Of a DNA stretch of 64,000 nucleotides, positions 52,267 through 61,802 are shown piece by piece. Under the pieces are notes generated by a model, which had not been told where the DNA came from, ran no database searches, and was given only the letters and a program-made list of their open reading frames with translations. The translations under genes and the position numbers were made by a program. Each line of letters starts with the position of its first letter. Position 1 is the stretch's first letter. The stretch is from CAVTUU01 sp045804965 (lineage in GTDB: Bacteria > Chloroflexota > Chloroflexia > Thermomicrobiales > UBA6265), in assembly GCA_045804965.1 (NCBI GenBank), contig JBJMMD010000031.1, forward strand, positions 1-64,000. The letters are read 5' to 3'.

Positions 52267-53745
52267 CTATACCTTACCCGACTCGTCCGCAATCCGCGCG
52301 GTTCGTGCTGTCGGATACACCTGCTCTGCGGCGCGGCGGGCGATTCCCAAGCTAACCTCCTGCTCGGTCGCCAGCACGACCTTCATCTTCATGCCCTCGA
52401 CTTCCGCTACCTTAACCGGTGTCCCGACCTTGATCTCACTACCTTCAGGACCCGTTGTCGCCGACCACAACTCGCCATGCACATAGACCATGCCAGTGGG
52501 ATCGAGGGCTTGTCGCACTTCACCGATTTCGCCGATCAGCGCTTGCTTACCGGTATACGGCCGCCGCAACCGAGTTCTCACGACGAGGCTTGCGATCCAC
52601 AGGAAGAATACGACGAGGCATCCAGTCATCGCCCAAATCACCGGTCTTGAGATCTGGAAGCCCGGCGGAGCGTTGGACCCGATCAGCAGGTAGGAACCAA
52701 TGACGAAGCTGAAGATCCCGCCGATCGTGAGCGTGCCGAAAGAAGGCACGTAGAGATCGGCCGCGAAGAGGATGAACGCGAAGATGATCAGAAGTACCCC
52801 GGTCCAGTTAACCGGCAATGTGCCTAGGGAATAGAGCCCAAGCAGAATACAAAGGCCGCCAACAACGCCCGGGACAACCACGCCGGGATGGGTCAATTCC
52901 AGGAAGAGACCGAGCATACCAAAGCTCAGCAGGATGTAGGCGATTGTCGGATCGGCAATCAGTTGGAGAAAACTCTCCAGCATCCCCATGTCGATAGTGT
53001 TGACTTCGGCGTCCTTGGTCTGCACCGTCGCCGTGCCGTCGGCCATTTGCACGGTCATGCCGTCGATCTCGTCGAGCAGCGTGTTCAAGTCCGGCGCTAC
53101 GAGATCGACAACGTTCATTTGTACCGCTTGATCTGCGGTGATATTGACCGCATTGCGAACGGCGTCTTCCGCCCAATCGGCGTTTCGGCCCCGCAGATTC
53201 GCCAGGTTGGTGATCTGTGCGACGGCGTCATTCGTCACCTTCTTGTTCAGGGTCGCGTCGCCTTCGGTCGGATTGCCTGACGCGTCGAGAAAGACAGGCG
53301 ACGCTGAACCGATATTCGTGCCCGGCGCCATGGCCGCGACATGGGCCGCATAGGTGATATAGACACCGGCCGATGCAGCCCGGGCCCCACGGGGCGAGAC
53401 ATAGACAACGACCGGCACTTTACTTTCGAGAATGTCGCGGATCATGTCGTCCATCGCGGAGCTGAGACCACCGGGCGTGTCCATTTCGATAACCAGGGCA
53501 GCGGAGCCATCATCTTCGGCGTCCTTGATCGCGCGGGATAGGTAATGCTCCATTACCGGCGTGATGGTGTCGTCAACGGTGATCACATCGACATGCTTGG
53601 TGTCAGCATGCGCGAGGTCGCCCGAAATCAAGGTGCTGAGGGCAAGACAAAGCAAGAACAGTGGAATCATCGCGGGAGCGCGATGACGAGAAGAAGCCGG
53701 GCGCAGGCGCGAGGAGCGAGAAAATGTTAGCGGGAAGGCGGGCAT
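52267..53745 (-). CDS. NfeD-type membrane serine protease
   Basis: 492 residues: signal sequence (MIPLFLLCLALSTLISGDLA), a ClpP-like protease domain with nucleophile S125 in ARAASAGVYITY, Lys in LNKKVTN, four to five membrane segments, and a C-terminal OB-fold NfeD domain (LIGEIGEVRQALDPTGMVYV). It clips stomatin-like proteins; the partner slipin gene follows directly. The ATG at 53745 has GGAGGG upstream, better than the frame from 53772. Confidence 0.9.
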   Translation of the reverse strand: MPAFPLTFSRSSRLRPASSRHRAPAMIPLFLLCLALSTLISGDLAHADTKHVDVITVDDTITPVMEHYLSRAIKDAEDDGSAALVIEMDTPGGLSSAMDDMIRDILESKVPVVVYVSPRGARAASAGVYITYAAHVAAMAPGTNIGSASPVFLDASGNPTEGDATLNKKVTNDAVAQITNLANLRGRNADWAEDAVRNAVNITADQAVQMNVVDLVAPDLNTLLDEIDGMTVQMADGTATVQTKDAEVNTIDMGMLESFLQLIADPTIAYILLSFGMLGLFLELTHPGVVVPGVVGGLCILLGLYSLGTLPVNWTGVLLIIFAFILFAADLYVPSFGTLTIGGIFSFVIGSYLLIGSNAPPGFQISRPVIWAMTGCLVVFFLWIASLVVRTRLRRPYTGKQALIGEIGEVRQALDPTGMVYVHGELWSATTGPEGSEIKVGTPVKVAEVEGMKMKVVLATEQEVSLGIARRAAEQVYPTARTARIADESGKV

Positions 53746-53816
53746 CGTTGTCCCTCCAAGGTTTTCGTTCAAGTATAGAGGGACGGTAGCGTAGACTGCA
53801 CGGAATCAAACGTACA

Positions 53817-54491
53817 TCACACCAAGACGTGTCGCTCGCCAGCGAGGGCACGACCCGCGGCGATCGCGACACGAAAGAAGTAATTGTCATTCGTCGGGAT
53901 AAAATCCCCGCGACCCACGAACACGTCAGTGACGATCGTCCTAAACGGTCGGATACTTGTCCCCGTGATCTCGTCAACGTCTTTGGCGAACAAGCCCAAT
54001 AGTCCGGCGATTGGCAATCTCAAGAGAGCATCGAGTTCGTCGGGATCGGGTCGATACTCGGTCAACCGGCGATCATCGCGGAACAAAAAAAGGTCCTGAA
54101 TCTCGCGGTCCAGGATGCCTGGCTCTGATTCAGAGGCGCAGAGTCGCACGCCTAGCGGTCGCAGATCCTGCTCGGCGACTGGAACCCCAATCTCTTCTTC
54201 GACCTCGCGCAGCGTGTCGGCAAGCATCTCGCCATGCCGGTAATGACCGCCGACCGTCGCGTCGAGCCGACCTGGCCACGTGTCCTTATTCGCACTGCGG
54301 CGCTGGAACAACAGGAAAGGTTGGTGCCGGTCGACCCCTGCGACCCAAACATGGACTGACCGGTGCCAATCACCGTCGCGATGCACGTCGGCGCGCCGCT
54401 TGACCTGGCCCGTCGGCTGGCCGTCCGCGCGCACGACATCAAACAACTCCGACGGGTCTTGGGCAACGCCATCCGGTTCAGTCCGCGCCAT
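53817..54491 (-). CDS. NUDIX hydrolase with IDI-like fold
   Basis: 224 residues. The NUDIX box is at 82-103 (GHYRHGEMLADTLREVEEEI) with spacing one residue shorter than the classical GX5EX7RE, as in a subfamily of NUDIX proteins next to DUF- and thiamine-like genes. The N-terminal ELFDVVRADGQPTGQVKRRA-type and W-H-R-S-V-H are like those of isopentenyl-diphosphate isomerase-related members. Its start overlaps the GNAT stop (TAATG), so the two are coupled. Substrate unknown. Confidence 0.85.
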   Translation of the reverse strand: MARTEPDGVAQDPSELFDVVRADGQPTGQVKRRADVHRDGDWHRSVHVWVAGVDRHQPFLLFQRRSANKDTWPGRLDATVGGHYRHGEMLADTLREVEEEIGVPVAEQDLRPLGVRLCASESEPGILDREIQDLFLFRDDRRLTEYRPDPDELDALLRLPIAGLLGLFAKDVDEITGTSIRPFRTIVTDVFVGRGDFIPTNDNYFFRVAIAAGRALAGERHVLV

Positions 54492-55027
54492 TAGTCATGT
54501 CGATCCGACTCAAGCAAACCAAACACCAGCAGATCGTGGAACGTCCCCTCGAAGAATGATGCATCGCGGAGCGTCGCTTCGTGGACGAAACCAATCCGTT
54601 TGAAGACCTGGTGCGCCCGCTCATTGAATGCTTCACTCCTCGCCCAGATGCGCCGCAGGCCCCAATCTTCGAAGCAGGCAGTCACCGCCGCTCCGAGTGC
54701 ATCTGAACCGAGCCCCTGTCTCCACAACTCGGGCTCGCCGATGAGCATCGACAGCTCGGTTGACTGAGCGCATGCGTTGAACTCGCCAAATTGGATGAAC
54801 CCGATGGTCCTCGATTCGAGAGTTTCGATCATCAAACACTCGGGCCGCCCAAGTCGCGCCTCGCCTTCGAGCCAGACTTCAATGTGGCCTTGAACCTCGG
54901 TCAGCGAAGGACACGAGGAAGGCAAGCCCCAGTACCGCATAACCTCAGGGTTGTTAAGCCAGCGATGCAACTCGACCGCATGATGGCGATCCATCGCCTG
55001 CAAGTTGACCAAGTCACCTTTGATCAT
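54491..55027 (-). CDS. GNAT N-acetyltransferase
   Basis: 178 residues of the RimJ/RimL-like group. Acetyl-CoA loop GEPELWRQGLGSDALGAAV and the downstream IWARSEAFNERAHQVFKRIGF pattern are visible. It probably acetylates an amine or N-terminus; acceptor unknown. The ATG at 55027 has GGGGAGG 9 bases upstream; the longer frame to 55114 is not supported. It is translationally coupled to the NUDIX gene. Confidence 0.85.
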   Translation of the reverse strand: MIKGDLVNLQAMDRHHAVELHRWLNNPEVMRYWGLPSSCPSLTEVQGHIEVWLEGEARLGRPECLMIETLESRTIGFIQFGEFNACAQSTELSMLIGEPELWRQGLGSDALGAAVTACFEDWGLRRIWARSEAFNERAHQVFKRIGFVHEATLRDASFFEGTFHDLLVFGLLESDRHD

Positions 55028-55144
55028 GTGTCCTTGCCTCCCCAGGCTCACCCTAGCATCCACGTCGAAGACACCGCAACCGCAAAGAAGAACGGGCCGA
55101 TTGCGCGCTGGCAACCGGCCCGATGTCAGTCCGCGAGGCAGGTG

Positions 55145-56683
55145 CTAGCCGTGTCCGGTAACCCGCGAGGCGATCGTCAGGGCATTCGACCAGTCGTTCG
55201 CAAGGTCAACGATCCGGCCTGAGAACAAACCGAGCGCGAGGTTTGCAATCACCATGATGCCGATCCCGACGTTTAAGAGCATCGTCGACGCGGGGCGGAG
55301 CGCTCGATCGGGCGAGGCGAAATACATGACTGCGACGACGCGAAGGTAGAAATAGGCGCTGACGGCCGAAGCGATGATCACACTGAAGGCGAGCCAAACG
55401 TAGTGGGACTCAATAGCCGCGACGATCACGTAGTACTTCGCGTAAAACCCAAGCAGCGGCGGTATCCCCATCAACGAGACCATGAAAACGGCCATCGCGA
55501 ACGCGGCGATCGGCCGGCTTGCGGCCAAGCCGTTGAAATCGTCGAGGGTGATGCCGTGACCGCGCTGCTGAATCCAGGCGACCACAGCGAACGCGCCGAT
55601 GTTCATGAAGGTGTAGGCAAGGATGTAATACAGGAGCGCTGATACGCCGCGATCGCCGGTATCCGACGCGTTGCCGAAGCCGCCCTTAGCGTTGTAGGCG
55701 GCCAAACCGACGAGCATGTAGCCCGTGTGGGCAATCGAGGAATAGGCGAGCATGCGCTTGATGTTGCGCTGCGAGATCGCGACGATGTTGCCGAAAATCA
55801 TCGTCAGGAGCGCAAGCACGGCGATTAGGTTCGACCAGTCGTCCCGAAGCGGCCCAAGCCCTTGAACCAAGAGCCGAATGATCGCCGCAAACCCTGCTGC
55901 CTTCGGACCCACTGACATGAAGGCCGTGACCGGGGTCGGCGCGCCATCGTACGCGTCCGGCGTCCACATGTGAAACGGCACGGCGGCGATCTTGAATCCG
56001 AGCCCGACCGTCACTAGCAAGAGTGCGAGCAGAACTGCCGGTTCTTGGTGGTTAGTGCCGGCAATCGACGCTTGCAAACTGACCGCGATGTCGTCGAGAT
56101 TGGTCGAGCCAGTCAGGCCATAAATCCAAGAGAATCCGTAAATGAGAATTGCGCTCGCGAAAATGCCGAGTAAGAAGTATTTGAGCGCACCCTCGACCGA
56201 GGACAATCGCCGCCTTGCGAACGCCGTGAGCACATAGGTCGCCAGCGATGACAATTCGATGCCGACGAAGATCATGACCATGTCGCCTGCGGCCGAAACG
56301 AGCGTCGCGCCCAGAACCGAAAACGCCAAAAGCAAATAGAACTCGCCGATCGGCATTCGGCCTTCGAGGTTCTCGACGTAGCTTGCCGAAATCATGACCG
56401 AGAGGATCGCGGCGACGAGAATCACCGCCGTCAGAAACACGGTTAGCCCGTCGGCGCGAAACATGCCGTTAAACGTGCTCGAATCGTCGCCCTTTTGCCA
56501 GTAGAGCGCGACCATCGCCGCCACATACCCGGCCAGCGAAACGGTCGTCAGCCAGACGTAGTGCATCGGCTTCGGCAGGAACGCATCGAGCAGAAGGAGC
56601 AGCATTGTTAGGCCAAACAGGATGACCTGAGGCGTGGCGATACCAAAGTCTGGTGACGTTAAGTTCAGATTCAGCAAATCCAC
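55145..56683 (-). CDS. nuoN: NADH-quinone oxidoreductase subunit N
   Basis: 512 residues, a 14-helix proton-pumping antiporter-like subunit: GIELSSLATYVLTAFARR, KYFLLGIFASAILIYGFSWI, PFHMWTPDAYDGAPTPVTAF, KRMLAYSSIAHTGYMLVGL. The conserved Lys of KYFLLG and Glu of GIELSS are present. GTG at 56683 has AAGGAG upstream. It is the last gene of the minus-strand nuo cluster, 46 bases after nuoM. Confidence 0.95.
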   Translation of the reverse strand: MDLLNLNLTSPDFGIATPQVILFGLTMLLLLLDAFLPKPMHYVWLTTVSLAGYVAAMVALYWQKGDDSSTFNGMFRADGLTVFLTAVILVAAILSVMISASYVENLEGRMPIGEFYLLLAFSVLGATLVSAAGDMVMIFVGIELSSLATYVLTAFARRRLSSVEGALKYFLLGIFASAILIYGFSWIYGLTGSTNLDDIAVSLQASIAGTNHQEPAVLLALLLVTVGLGFKIAAVPFHMWTPDAYDGAPTPVTAFMSVGPKAAGFAAIIRLLVQGLGPLRDDWSNLIAVLALLTMIFGNIVAISQRNIKRMLAYSSIAHTGYMLVGLAAYNAKGGFGNASDTGDRGVSALLYYILAYTFMNIGAFAVVAWIQQRGHGITLDDFNGLAASRPIAAFAMAVFMVSLMGIPPLLGFYAKYYVIVAAIESHYVWLAFSVIIASAVSAYFYLRVVAVMYFASPDRALRPASTMLLNVGIGIMVIANLALGLFSGRIVDLANDWSNALTIASRVTGHG

Positions 56684-56729
56684 TCAGTGCTCCTTCGGCC
56701 AATCTGGTCGAATTTGCTTTCGCTCAGCG

Positions 56730-58406
56730 CTAGGTCAGAAATGGTGCCAAGATCCGTTCAAATGTCGGCTGCACGATGTCGAAAATCGGTTTCGGATAGA
56801 CGCCGACCGCGATGGTCAGCACCGCCAGCGGCGTCAATGTGATCGCCTCTTTCAAACTCAAATCGGGCCAAATCGACGAATCCGCCCGTCCTTCTTCGAG
56901 CAGGCTGCGATCGGCGCCATGCTCGTCCTCCTCGTGCGAGCCCCCGGCGACTGGCAGCGGCTCAAGCCCATGTCCACGAGCGCCGGCGCGCTCCAATTGC
57001 AGACGCTCTTCGGGTGTCAGTTCGGTGTCACCTGGATCGGGCAGTTCGCCGGGCAGGCGGCCAAAAATCACTCGCTGGAACATCAACATCATGTACCACG
57101 CGGCGAAGATAACCACGGCAAAGGTAAAGAGAGCCGCCCACGGGTTGTAGTCCCAGGTGCCGAGCGCGACAAGAAACTCGCCGATGAACCCAGAGAGACC
57201 CGGCAAACCAATGCTCGCAAGCATAAAAAGCATGAAGAACGCCGAGTACACCGGCATCCGACCGGCAAGACCGCCAAACGCCGAGATCAAACGCGTGTGC
57301 GCGCGTTCATAAACGACACCGACGAGCAAGAAGAGCGCGCCCGTGTTGAACCCGTGGGCCAGCATGACCATCATCGCGCCGTTGAACCCCTGAAGGTTGT
57401 CCGCCGTGTGGGCGTAGACATTCACGAAGATCCCGAGCGTGACAAAGCCCATGTGACTCACGGATGAATAGGCAATCAGCTTCTTGAGATCGGGTTGGAC
57501 GAGGGCGACGAGGGCGCCATAGATGATCGCGATAATCGAAAGGATGACGATGTAGATGGCCCAGTCCTCGGAACCTTCCGGGAAGAGCGGCAAGTTAAAC
57601 CGCAACATCCCGTACCCGCCCATCTTGAGCATGACCGCGGCCAGAATGACTGATGCCGCGGTCGGCGCCTCGACGTGAGCATCGGGCAGCCAGGTATGGA
57701 ACGGGAACATCGGCACCTTCACCGCGAACGCGATAAAGAAAAGCGCGAACACGACGCCCTGGAATACGTCGCCATACGCACCTTTGCTCCACCCCGTTTG
57801 CAATTGCAAAATGTCGAGCGTGCGCTCGCCGGTTTTTTCGTAATACGCTTGATAGGTCGCGACGATGCCCAACAGCATTAAGAGCGATCCCACCAGGGTG
57901 TAAATGAAGAACTTGACCGCCGCGTAGACGCGGTTCGCACTGCCCCAGACGCCGATCAGCAGCGCCATCGGGATCAACATGATTTCCCAGAAGATGTAGA
58001 ACACGAACAGATCGAGCGCGACGAAAACGCCGAGCATGCCGGTTTCGAGCAAGAGGAGCGCGACGTAGTACTCGCGCGTTCTCGTGTTGACCGTGTCCCA
58101 GGACCAAATAATGGCAATGACTGAGAGCAGCGTCGTCAGGCCGATCAGGAGCACAGCGATGCCATCCACACCAAAGTGATAGGAACTGCCGACATCGGAA
58201 AGCCAGCTCACGTGCTCTTCGTACTGGAATTTGTCGTTGTGGTCGAAGCCGATGAGCATGACGACAGACAGCGCGAAACTGCCGAGCGCAGCGATGAGCG
58301 CGATCAGGCGCGCGGTTTCACGGGTCACGTTCGGGATCAGAAAGATCACGAGACCGCCAATGATCGGCAGATACGTGATCGCGCTCAGCAGCGGAAAGCT
58401 ATCCAC
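56730..58406 (-). CDS. nuoM: NADH-quinone oxidoreductase subunit M
   Basis: 558 residues, an antiporter-like subunit. FWEIMLIPMALLIGVWGS, FHTWLPDAHVEAPTAASVIL and KKLIAYSSVSHMGFVTLGI mark the proton half-channels. About 14 membrane helices. An insertion of acidic/histidine-rich sequence (LTPEERLQLERAGARGHGLE, GGSHEEDEHGADRSLLEEGR) occurs near the end, before the last helix. GTG at 58406 has AGGAGA upstream. The gap to nuoL is 140 bases. Confidence 0.95.
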   Translation of the reverse strand: MDSFPLLSAITYLPIIGGLVIFLIPNVTRETARLIALIAALGSFALSVVMLIGFDHNDKFQYEEHVSWLSDVGSSYHFGVDGIAVLLIGLTTLLSVIAIIWSWDTVNTRTREYYVALLLLETGMLGVFVALDLFVFYIFWEIMLIPMALLIGVWGSANRVYAAVKFFIYTLVGSLLMLLGIVATYQAYYEKTGERTLDILQLQTGWSKGAYGDVFQGVVFALFFIAFAVKVPMFPFHTWLPDAHVEAPTAASVILAAVMLKMGGYGMLRFNLPLFPEGSEDWAIYIVILSIIAIIYGALVALVQPDLKKLIAYSSVSHMGFVTLGIFVNVYAHTADNLQGFNGAMMVMLAHGFNTGALFLLVGVVYERAHTRLISAFGGLAGRMPVYSAFFMLFMLASIGLPGLSGFIGEFLVALGTWDYNPWAALFTFAVVIFAAWYMMLMFQRVIFGRLPGELPDPGDTELTPEERLQLERAGARGHGLEPLPVAGGSHEEDEHGADRSLLEEGRADSSIWPDLSLKEAITLTPLAVLTIAVGVYPKPIFDIVQPTFERILAPFLT

Positions 58407-58546
58407 AAGAGTCTCCTAGGAAGATCAAGTGGTGAGGGTCGCGCGCCGCGCAGGCAGAGACCGAGCGCATGCCGGGCAATGCCGTTTCACTCATCGCTGT
58501 TTTCCCACCTTTCATCCCAGTCCCCAACTTTGTTGCGCATAAGTAT

Positions 58547-60541
58547 CTAGCGGAACAAATCACTGAAGGCCGCCAGGTAGACCCCGACGATGACGACCAT
58601 GCCGAGCGCAATCGCCAACGCGTAATTCGCCACCAAGCCCGTCTGCACATGCCGCAAGCGCTGGCTTGTCGAATTGATAGCGGCGGCGACCCCGTTCACC
58701 GCGCCGTCGATGATCTCGACGTCGACGACTCTCCACATGAAGTTCGCGGTTCGCTTCGCTGGCTGGACGAAGATCCGGTCGTAGAGTTCGTCGAACCGCC
58801 ATTTTTCGTAGAAGAAGAGATAGATCGAGCGATAGCGATTGGCCACCGCGACCGGACTAATCCGGCCGGTGATGTAGGCGAGATAAGCGACGAAGACGCC
58901 GGCCAGCGCGACGATCGTCGAAATGATGCCGAACGTGATCGTGGTTGTGTTCGAGACCTTATGCTCTGCGGGAGCCGCTTCAGCGGCTGATTCATCTTGG
59001 GCGCTGACAGTGTAAAGCGCCGCTTGTTCGGTGCTCGCGGCTGGCTTCGACTGCTCGAAGACCGGCTCCAGGAAGTTCGCCAACGGCCCGTCCTCGGGCG
59101 GAAATTCGACAAACCCGATGATCGCGGCGGGAATCGCCAAGAGGATCAAGGGAATAGTCATCACCCACGGCGACTCATGCGGATGGATATGCGCCGTGTC
59201 GTACCTCGGCGCGGTAAAGAACGTCAGGAAGACAAGTCGGAACATGTAGAGAGCGGTGAGGAAGGCTGCGACGAGACCGACGATAGCGATCAGGTTGCCC
59301 CACGAAACGAGATCCTGGCTCGTCCATGCGCCGACAATAATCTCGTCTTTGCTCCAGAATCCGGCGAACGGCACGACGCCGGCATTGGCTAGGGCCGCGA
59401 TCATGAACGTCCAAAAGGTGATGGGCATGTATTTGCGGAGCCCGCCCATATTTTTGATGTTCTGTTCGTCGTGCATGCCATGGATGACACTGCCACTTCC
59501 GAGGAAGAGCAGGCCCTTAAAGAAGGCATGTGTCATCAGGTGGAAGATCGCCGCGATCCAGGCCCCACTGCCGAGCGCAAACGCCATGTATCCGAGCTGG
59601 CTGACGGTCGAATAAGCGACCACGCGCTTAATGTCGTTTTGAGTCAACGCGATCGTCGCCGCCATGAACGCGGTGAACGCGCCGATCGTTGCCACCACCC
59701 ACAATGCGGTATGCGACTCTTCGAAGATTGCATGCGAGCGGGCGACCATATAGATTCCGGCGGTGACCATGGTCGCGGCGTGAATCAACGCCGAGACGGG
59801 AGTCGGGCCTTCCATCGCGTCGGGAAGCCAAACATGGAGCGGGAACTGTGCGCTTTTGCCGACAGCGCCGGTAAAAAGCAACAGCGCGATAATCGTCATC
59901 TTAGTAGTCGAGATCTCTGACACTCGCGCGAAGACGCCGTTATCGCCGAAGAAATTGAGCGTCCCGAACGTCCAGAAGATCATCATCACGCCGAGGCCGA
60001 AGCCGAGGTCGCCTATTCGGTTGACGATAAAGGCTTTCTTCGCCGCGTTTGCTGCCGATCGGCGTTTGAACCAAAAGCCGATCAAGAGATAGGAGCAGAG
60101 ACCGACCGCCTCCCAAAAGACGAAGAGCAGGAGGTAATTCTCGGCGAGGACCAGCATCAGCATCGAGAAAACAAAGAGGGGCAGGTAGCTGAAAAACCGG
60201 TAGTAACCCGGATCGTCGCGCATATAGCCAATCGAGTAGACTTGGACGAGAAAGCCGACGGTCGTCACGACCATCAGCATTACCGCCGTCAACTGATCGA
60301 CGAAGAGATTGACGTCGACATCAAAGCTGCCCGAGGGAATCCATGTGAAAAGGTGCTGGCTAAGCGCTTGGTCCTTATCATGCACGTCATAGAGAACAAG
60401 GAGCGAGATAAACCACGAAGCAAATACCGCAGGACACGCAATCCGATGCGCTTTGTCCTTGATATACCATCGGCCGAGCAGGAAGTTGATGGCAAACGCC
60501 GCCAGCGGCAGGAGTGGAATGAGAAAGAGGTAGCTGGCCAT
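58547..60541 (-). CDS. nuoL: NADH-quinone oxidoreductase subunit L
   Basis: 664 residues, the largest antiporter-like subunit: FWEAVGLCSYLLIGFWFKR, HVWLPDAMEGPTPVSALIHA, KRVVAYSTVSQLGYMAFALG, THAFFKGLLFLGSGSVIHGM. Its C-terminus carries a long amphipathic lateral arm and final membrane helix (VGVYLAAFSDLF), as in complex I. A loop rich in Ala/Glu (ASTEQAALYTVSAQDESAAE) precedes the arm. The start overlaps the stop of a 64-codon ORF (TAATG). Confidence 0.95.
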   Translation of the reverse strand: MASYLFLIPLLPLAAFAINFLLGRWYIKDKAHRIACPAVFASWFISLLVLYDVHDKDQALSQHLFTWIPSGSFDVDVNLFVDQLTAVMLMVVTTVGFLVQVYSIGYMRDDPGYYRFFSYLPLFVFSMLMLVLAENYLLLFVFWEAVGLCSYLLIGFWFKRRSAANAAKKAFIVNRIGDLGFGLGVMMIFWTFGTLNFFGDNGVFARVSEISTTKMTIIALLLFTGAVGKSAQFPLHVWLPDAMEGPTPVSALIHAATMVTAGIYMVARSHAIFEESHTALWVVATIGAFTAFMAATIALTQNDIKRVVAYSTVSQLGYMAFALGSGAWIAAIFHLMTHAFFKGLLFLGSGSVIHGMHDEQNIKNMGGLRKYMPITFWTFMIAALANAGVVPFAGFWSKDEIIVGAWTSQDLVSWGNLIAIVGLVAAFLTALYMFRLVFLTFFTAPRYDTAHIHPHESPWVMTIPLILLAIPAAIIGFVEFPPEDGPLANFLEPVFEQSKPAASTEQAALYTVSAQDESAAEAAPAEHKVSNTTTITFGIISTIVALAGVFVAYLAYITGRISPVAVANRYRSIYLFFYEKWRFDELYDRIFVQPAKRTANFMWRVVDVEIIDGAVNGVAAAINSTSQRLRHVQTGLVANYALAIALGMVVIVGVYLAAFSDLFR

Positions 60542-60735
60542 TAGGCTTCAGTCCCCGAAATCTGATTGTCGCCTGAACCCGGATAAATGCCTCGCATCAA
60601 GACATTCACATTCAATGTCGGGATAGTCGGCTTTAACCGACTTCCGGGTCTGAGGCCGAGAATCAATACCCGCGCAGGATCGCAAACCACGCCAGTCTTC
60701 AAGTGAGCCACGACTTCCCTACTCCCCAGGTCCAT
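60541..60735 (-). CDS. Small ORF between nuoK and nuoL
   Basis: A 64-codon open frame that fills the 200-base space between nuoK and nuoL. Its ATG at 60735 follows nuoK by 9 bases with AGAGGG before it, and its TAA overlaps the nuoL ATG (TAATG). This spacing is typical of a translated gene. The sequence (DLGSREVVAHLKTGVVCDPA) contains no membrane helix and no similarity I recognise. Coding is suggested by position only. Confidence 0.4.
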   Translation of the reverse strand: MDLGSREVVAHLKTGVVCDPARVLILGLRPGSRLKPTIPTLNVNVLMRGIYPGSGDNQISGTEA

Positions 60736-60744
60736 CAACGCCCT

Positions 60745-61053
60745 CTAATCGCGTAGCGTGCGGAACTCATCGACATCGACGGTACGCACGCGCCGGCTCA
60801 ACGCCAGCACGATTGCGAGGCCGACCGCAGCCTCAGCCGCGGCCACCGCGATCGTGAAAATGGCGAAACCTTGGCCGCGCAGTGAATTCATTTGCCATCC
60901 GAAGGCGACCAACGACATGTTCGCCGCGGTTACCATCAGTTCGACACACATGAAGATGATCAGCAAATTGCGGCGGATGAGTACACCCATCATACCTATG
61001 ATGAAGAGCGCGGCGCTTAAGAAGAGAAAGTGTTCGACTGAAATCTCGCCCAT
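60745..61053 (-). CDS. nuoK: NADH-quinone oxidoreductase subunit K
   Basis: 102 residues with three membrane helices: VEHFLFLSAALFIIGMMGVL, NLLIIFMCVELMVTAANMSL (with the conserved Glu of the E-channel) and FAIFTIAVAAAEAAVGLAIV (second conserved Glu). Start is ATG at 61053 with GGGAGAGACG upstream. The gap from nuoJ is 17 bases. Confidence 0.95.
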   Translation of the reverse strand: MGEISVEHFLFLSAALFIIGMMGVLIRRNLLIIFMCVELMVTAANMSLVAFGWQMNSLRGQGFAIFTIAVAAAEAAVGLAIVLALSRRVRTVDVDEFRTLRD

Positions 61054-61070
61054 GCCTCGTCTCTCCCTCG

Positions 61071-61790
61071 CTAACGACGGCCGCCGACCGTCGTGTACGC
61101 GTCTGGATCTTTCACCATGATCAGCTCGCGGCCGACCACTGCTTCTTCCTCTTCCGGCGTTCGGTTTGCAACTATTGGAGTTTCGCCCAACGGCCCGGTC
61201 GGCAACGAGAGATCAGTTCCGCGCGGATGCCCGAGCGAAATCGTGTCCCGTCGCTGCGGCAAATATTCGCCCAGGCGTTCCGGCAGCGCGAGCACAATCG
61301 CGCCGATCACGCCGACAGTGAGAACGAGCGAAACAATCTCGAAGGGAAGCAAATAGGTCGTGTAGAGCGTCCGCCCGATGGCCTGCGCATTTCCACCAAC
61401 CGCTTGCACTGTGGCGGGATCGGCATCGCCACCGACTCCAACGACCGTGCGATCGATGATCGCGATGCCGACTTCGAGCAACAACATCGCCCCGAGCAAA
61501 AGCCCGACGAATCGTTGGATCGGTCGACCGCGGTGGAACTCGGGCAAGTCGTCGGGATCGACCAACATCAGCACGAAGAGCACAAGCACCATGATCGCGC
61601 CGGTGTAGACAATGACTTGAATCACCGCCAGAAACTCGGCGCCGAGCATAACGAAAACCGCGGCCACGTTGAAAAAGCAGAGCACCAAGAAGATCGCCGA
61701 GTGTACGGGGTTGCGGGCGGCGACGACGCCGATCGCAGCCAGCACGCAGACCGCGGCGACCATATAGAAAATAACGACGTCCCAGGGCAT
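61071..61790 (-). CDS. nuoJ: NADH-quinone oxidoreductase subunit J
   Basis: 239 residues with five helices: VAAVCVLAAIGVVAARNPVH and IFLVLCFFNVAAVFVMLGAE are standard. A conserved GAIMVLVLFVLML segment is present. The C-terminus has a 70-residue soluble tail after the fifth helix (LPERLGEYLPQRRDTISLGH, then a P-T-G-P-L-G-E-T region) that is longer than the usual 165-200 residue length. Twelve bases after nuoH. Confidence 0.93.
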   Translation of the reverse strand: MPWDVVIFYMVAAVCVLAAIGVVAARNPVHSAIFLVLCFFNVAAVFVMLGAEFLAVIQVIVYTGAIMVLVLFVLMLVDPDDLPEFHRGRPIQRFVGLLLGAMLLLEVGIAIIDRTVVGVGGDADPATVQAVGGNAQAIGRTLYTTYLLPFEIVSLVLTVGVIGAIVLALPERLGEYLPQRRDTISLGHPRGTDLSLPTGPLGETPIVANRTPEEEEAVVGRELIMVKDPDAYTTVGGRR

Positions 61791-61802
61791 CGCTATGCTC
61801 CG

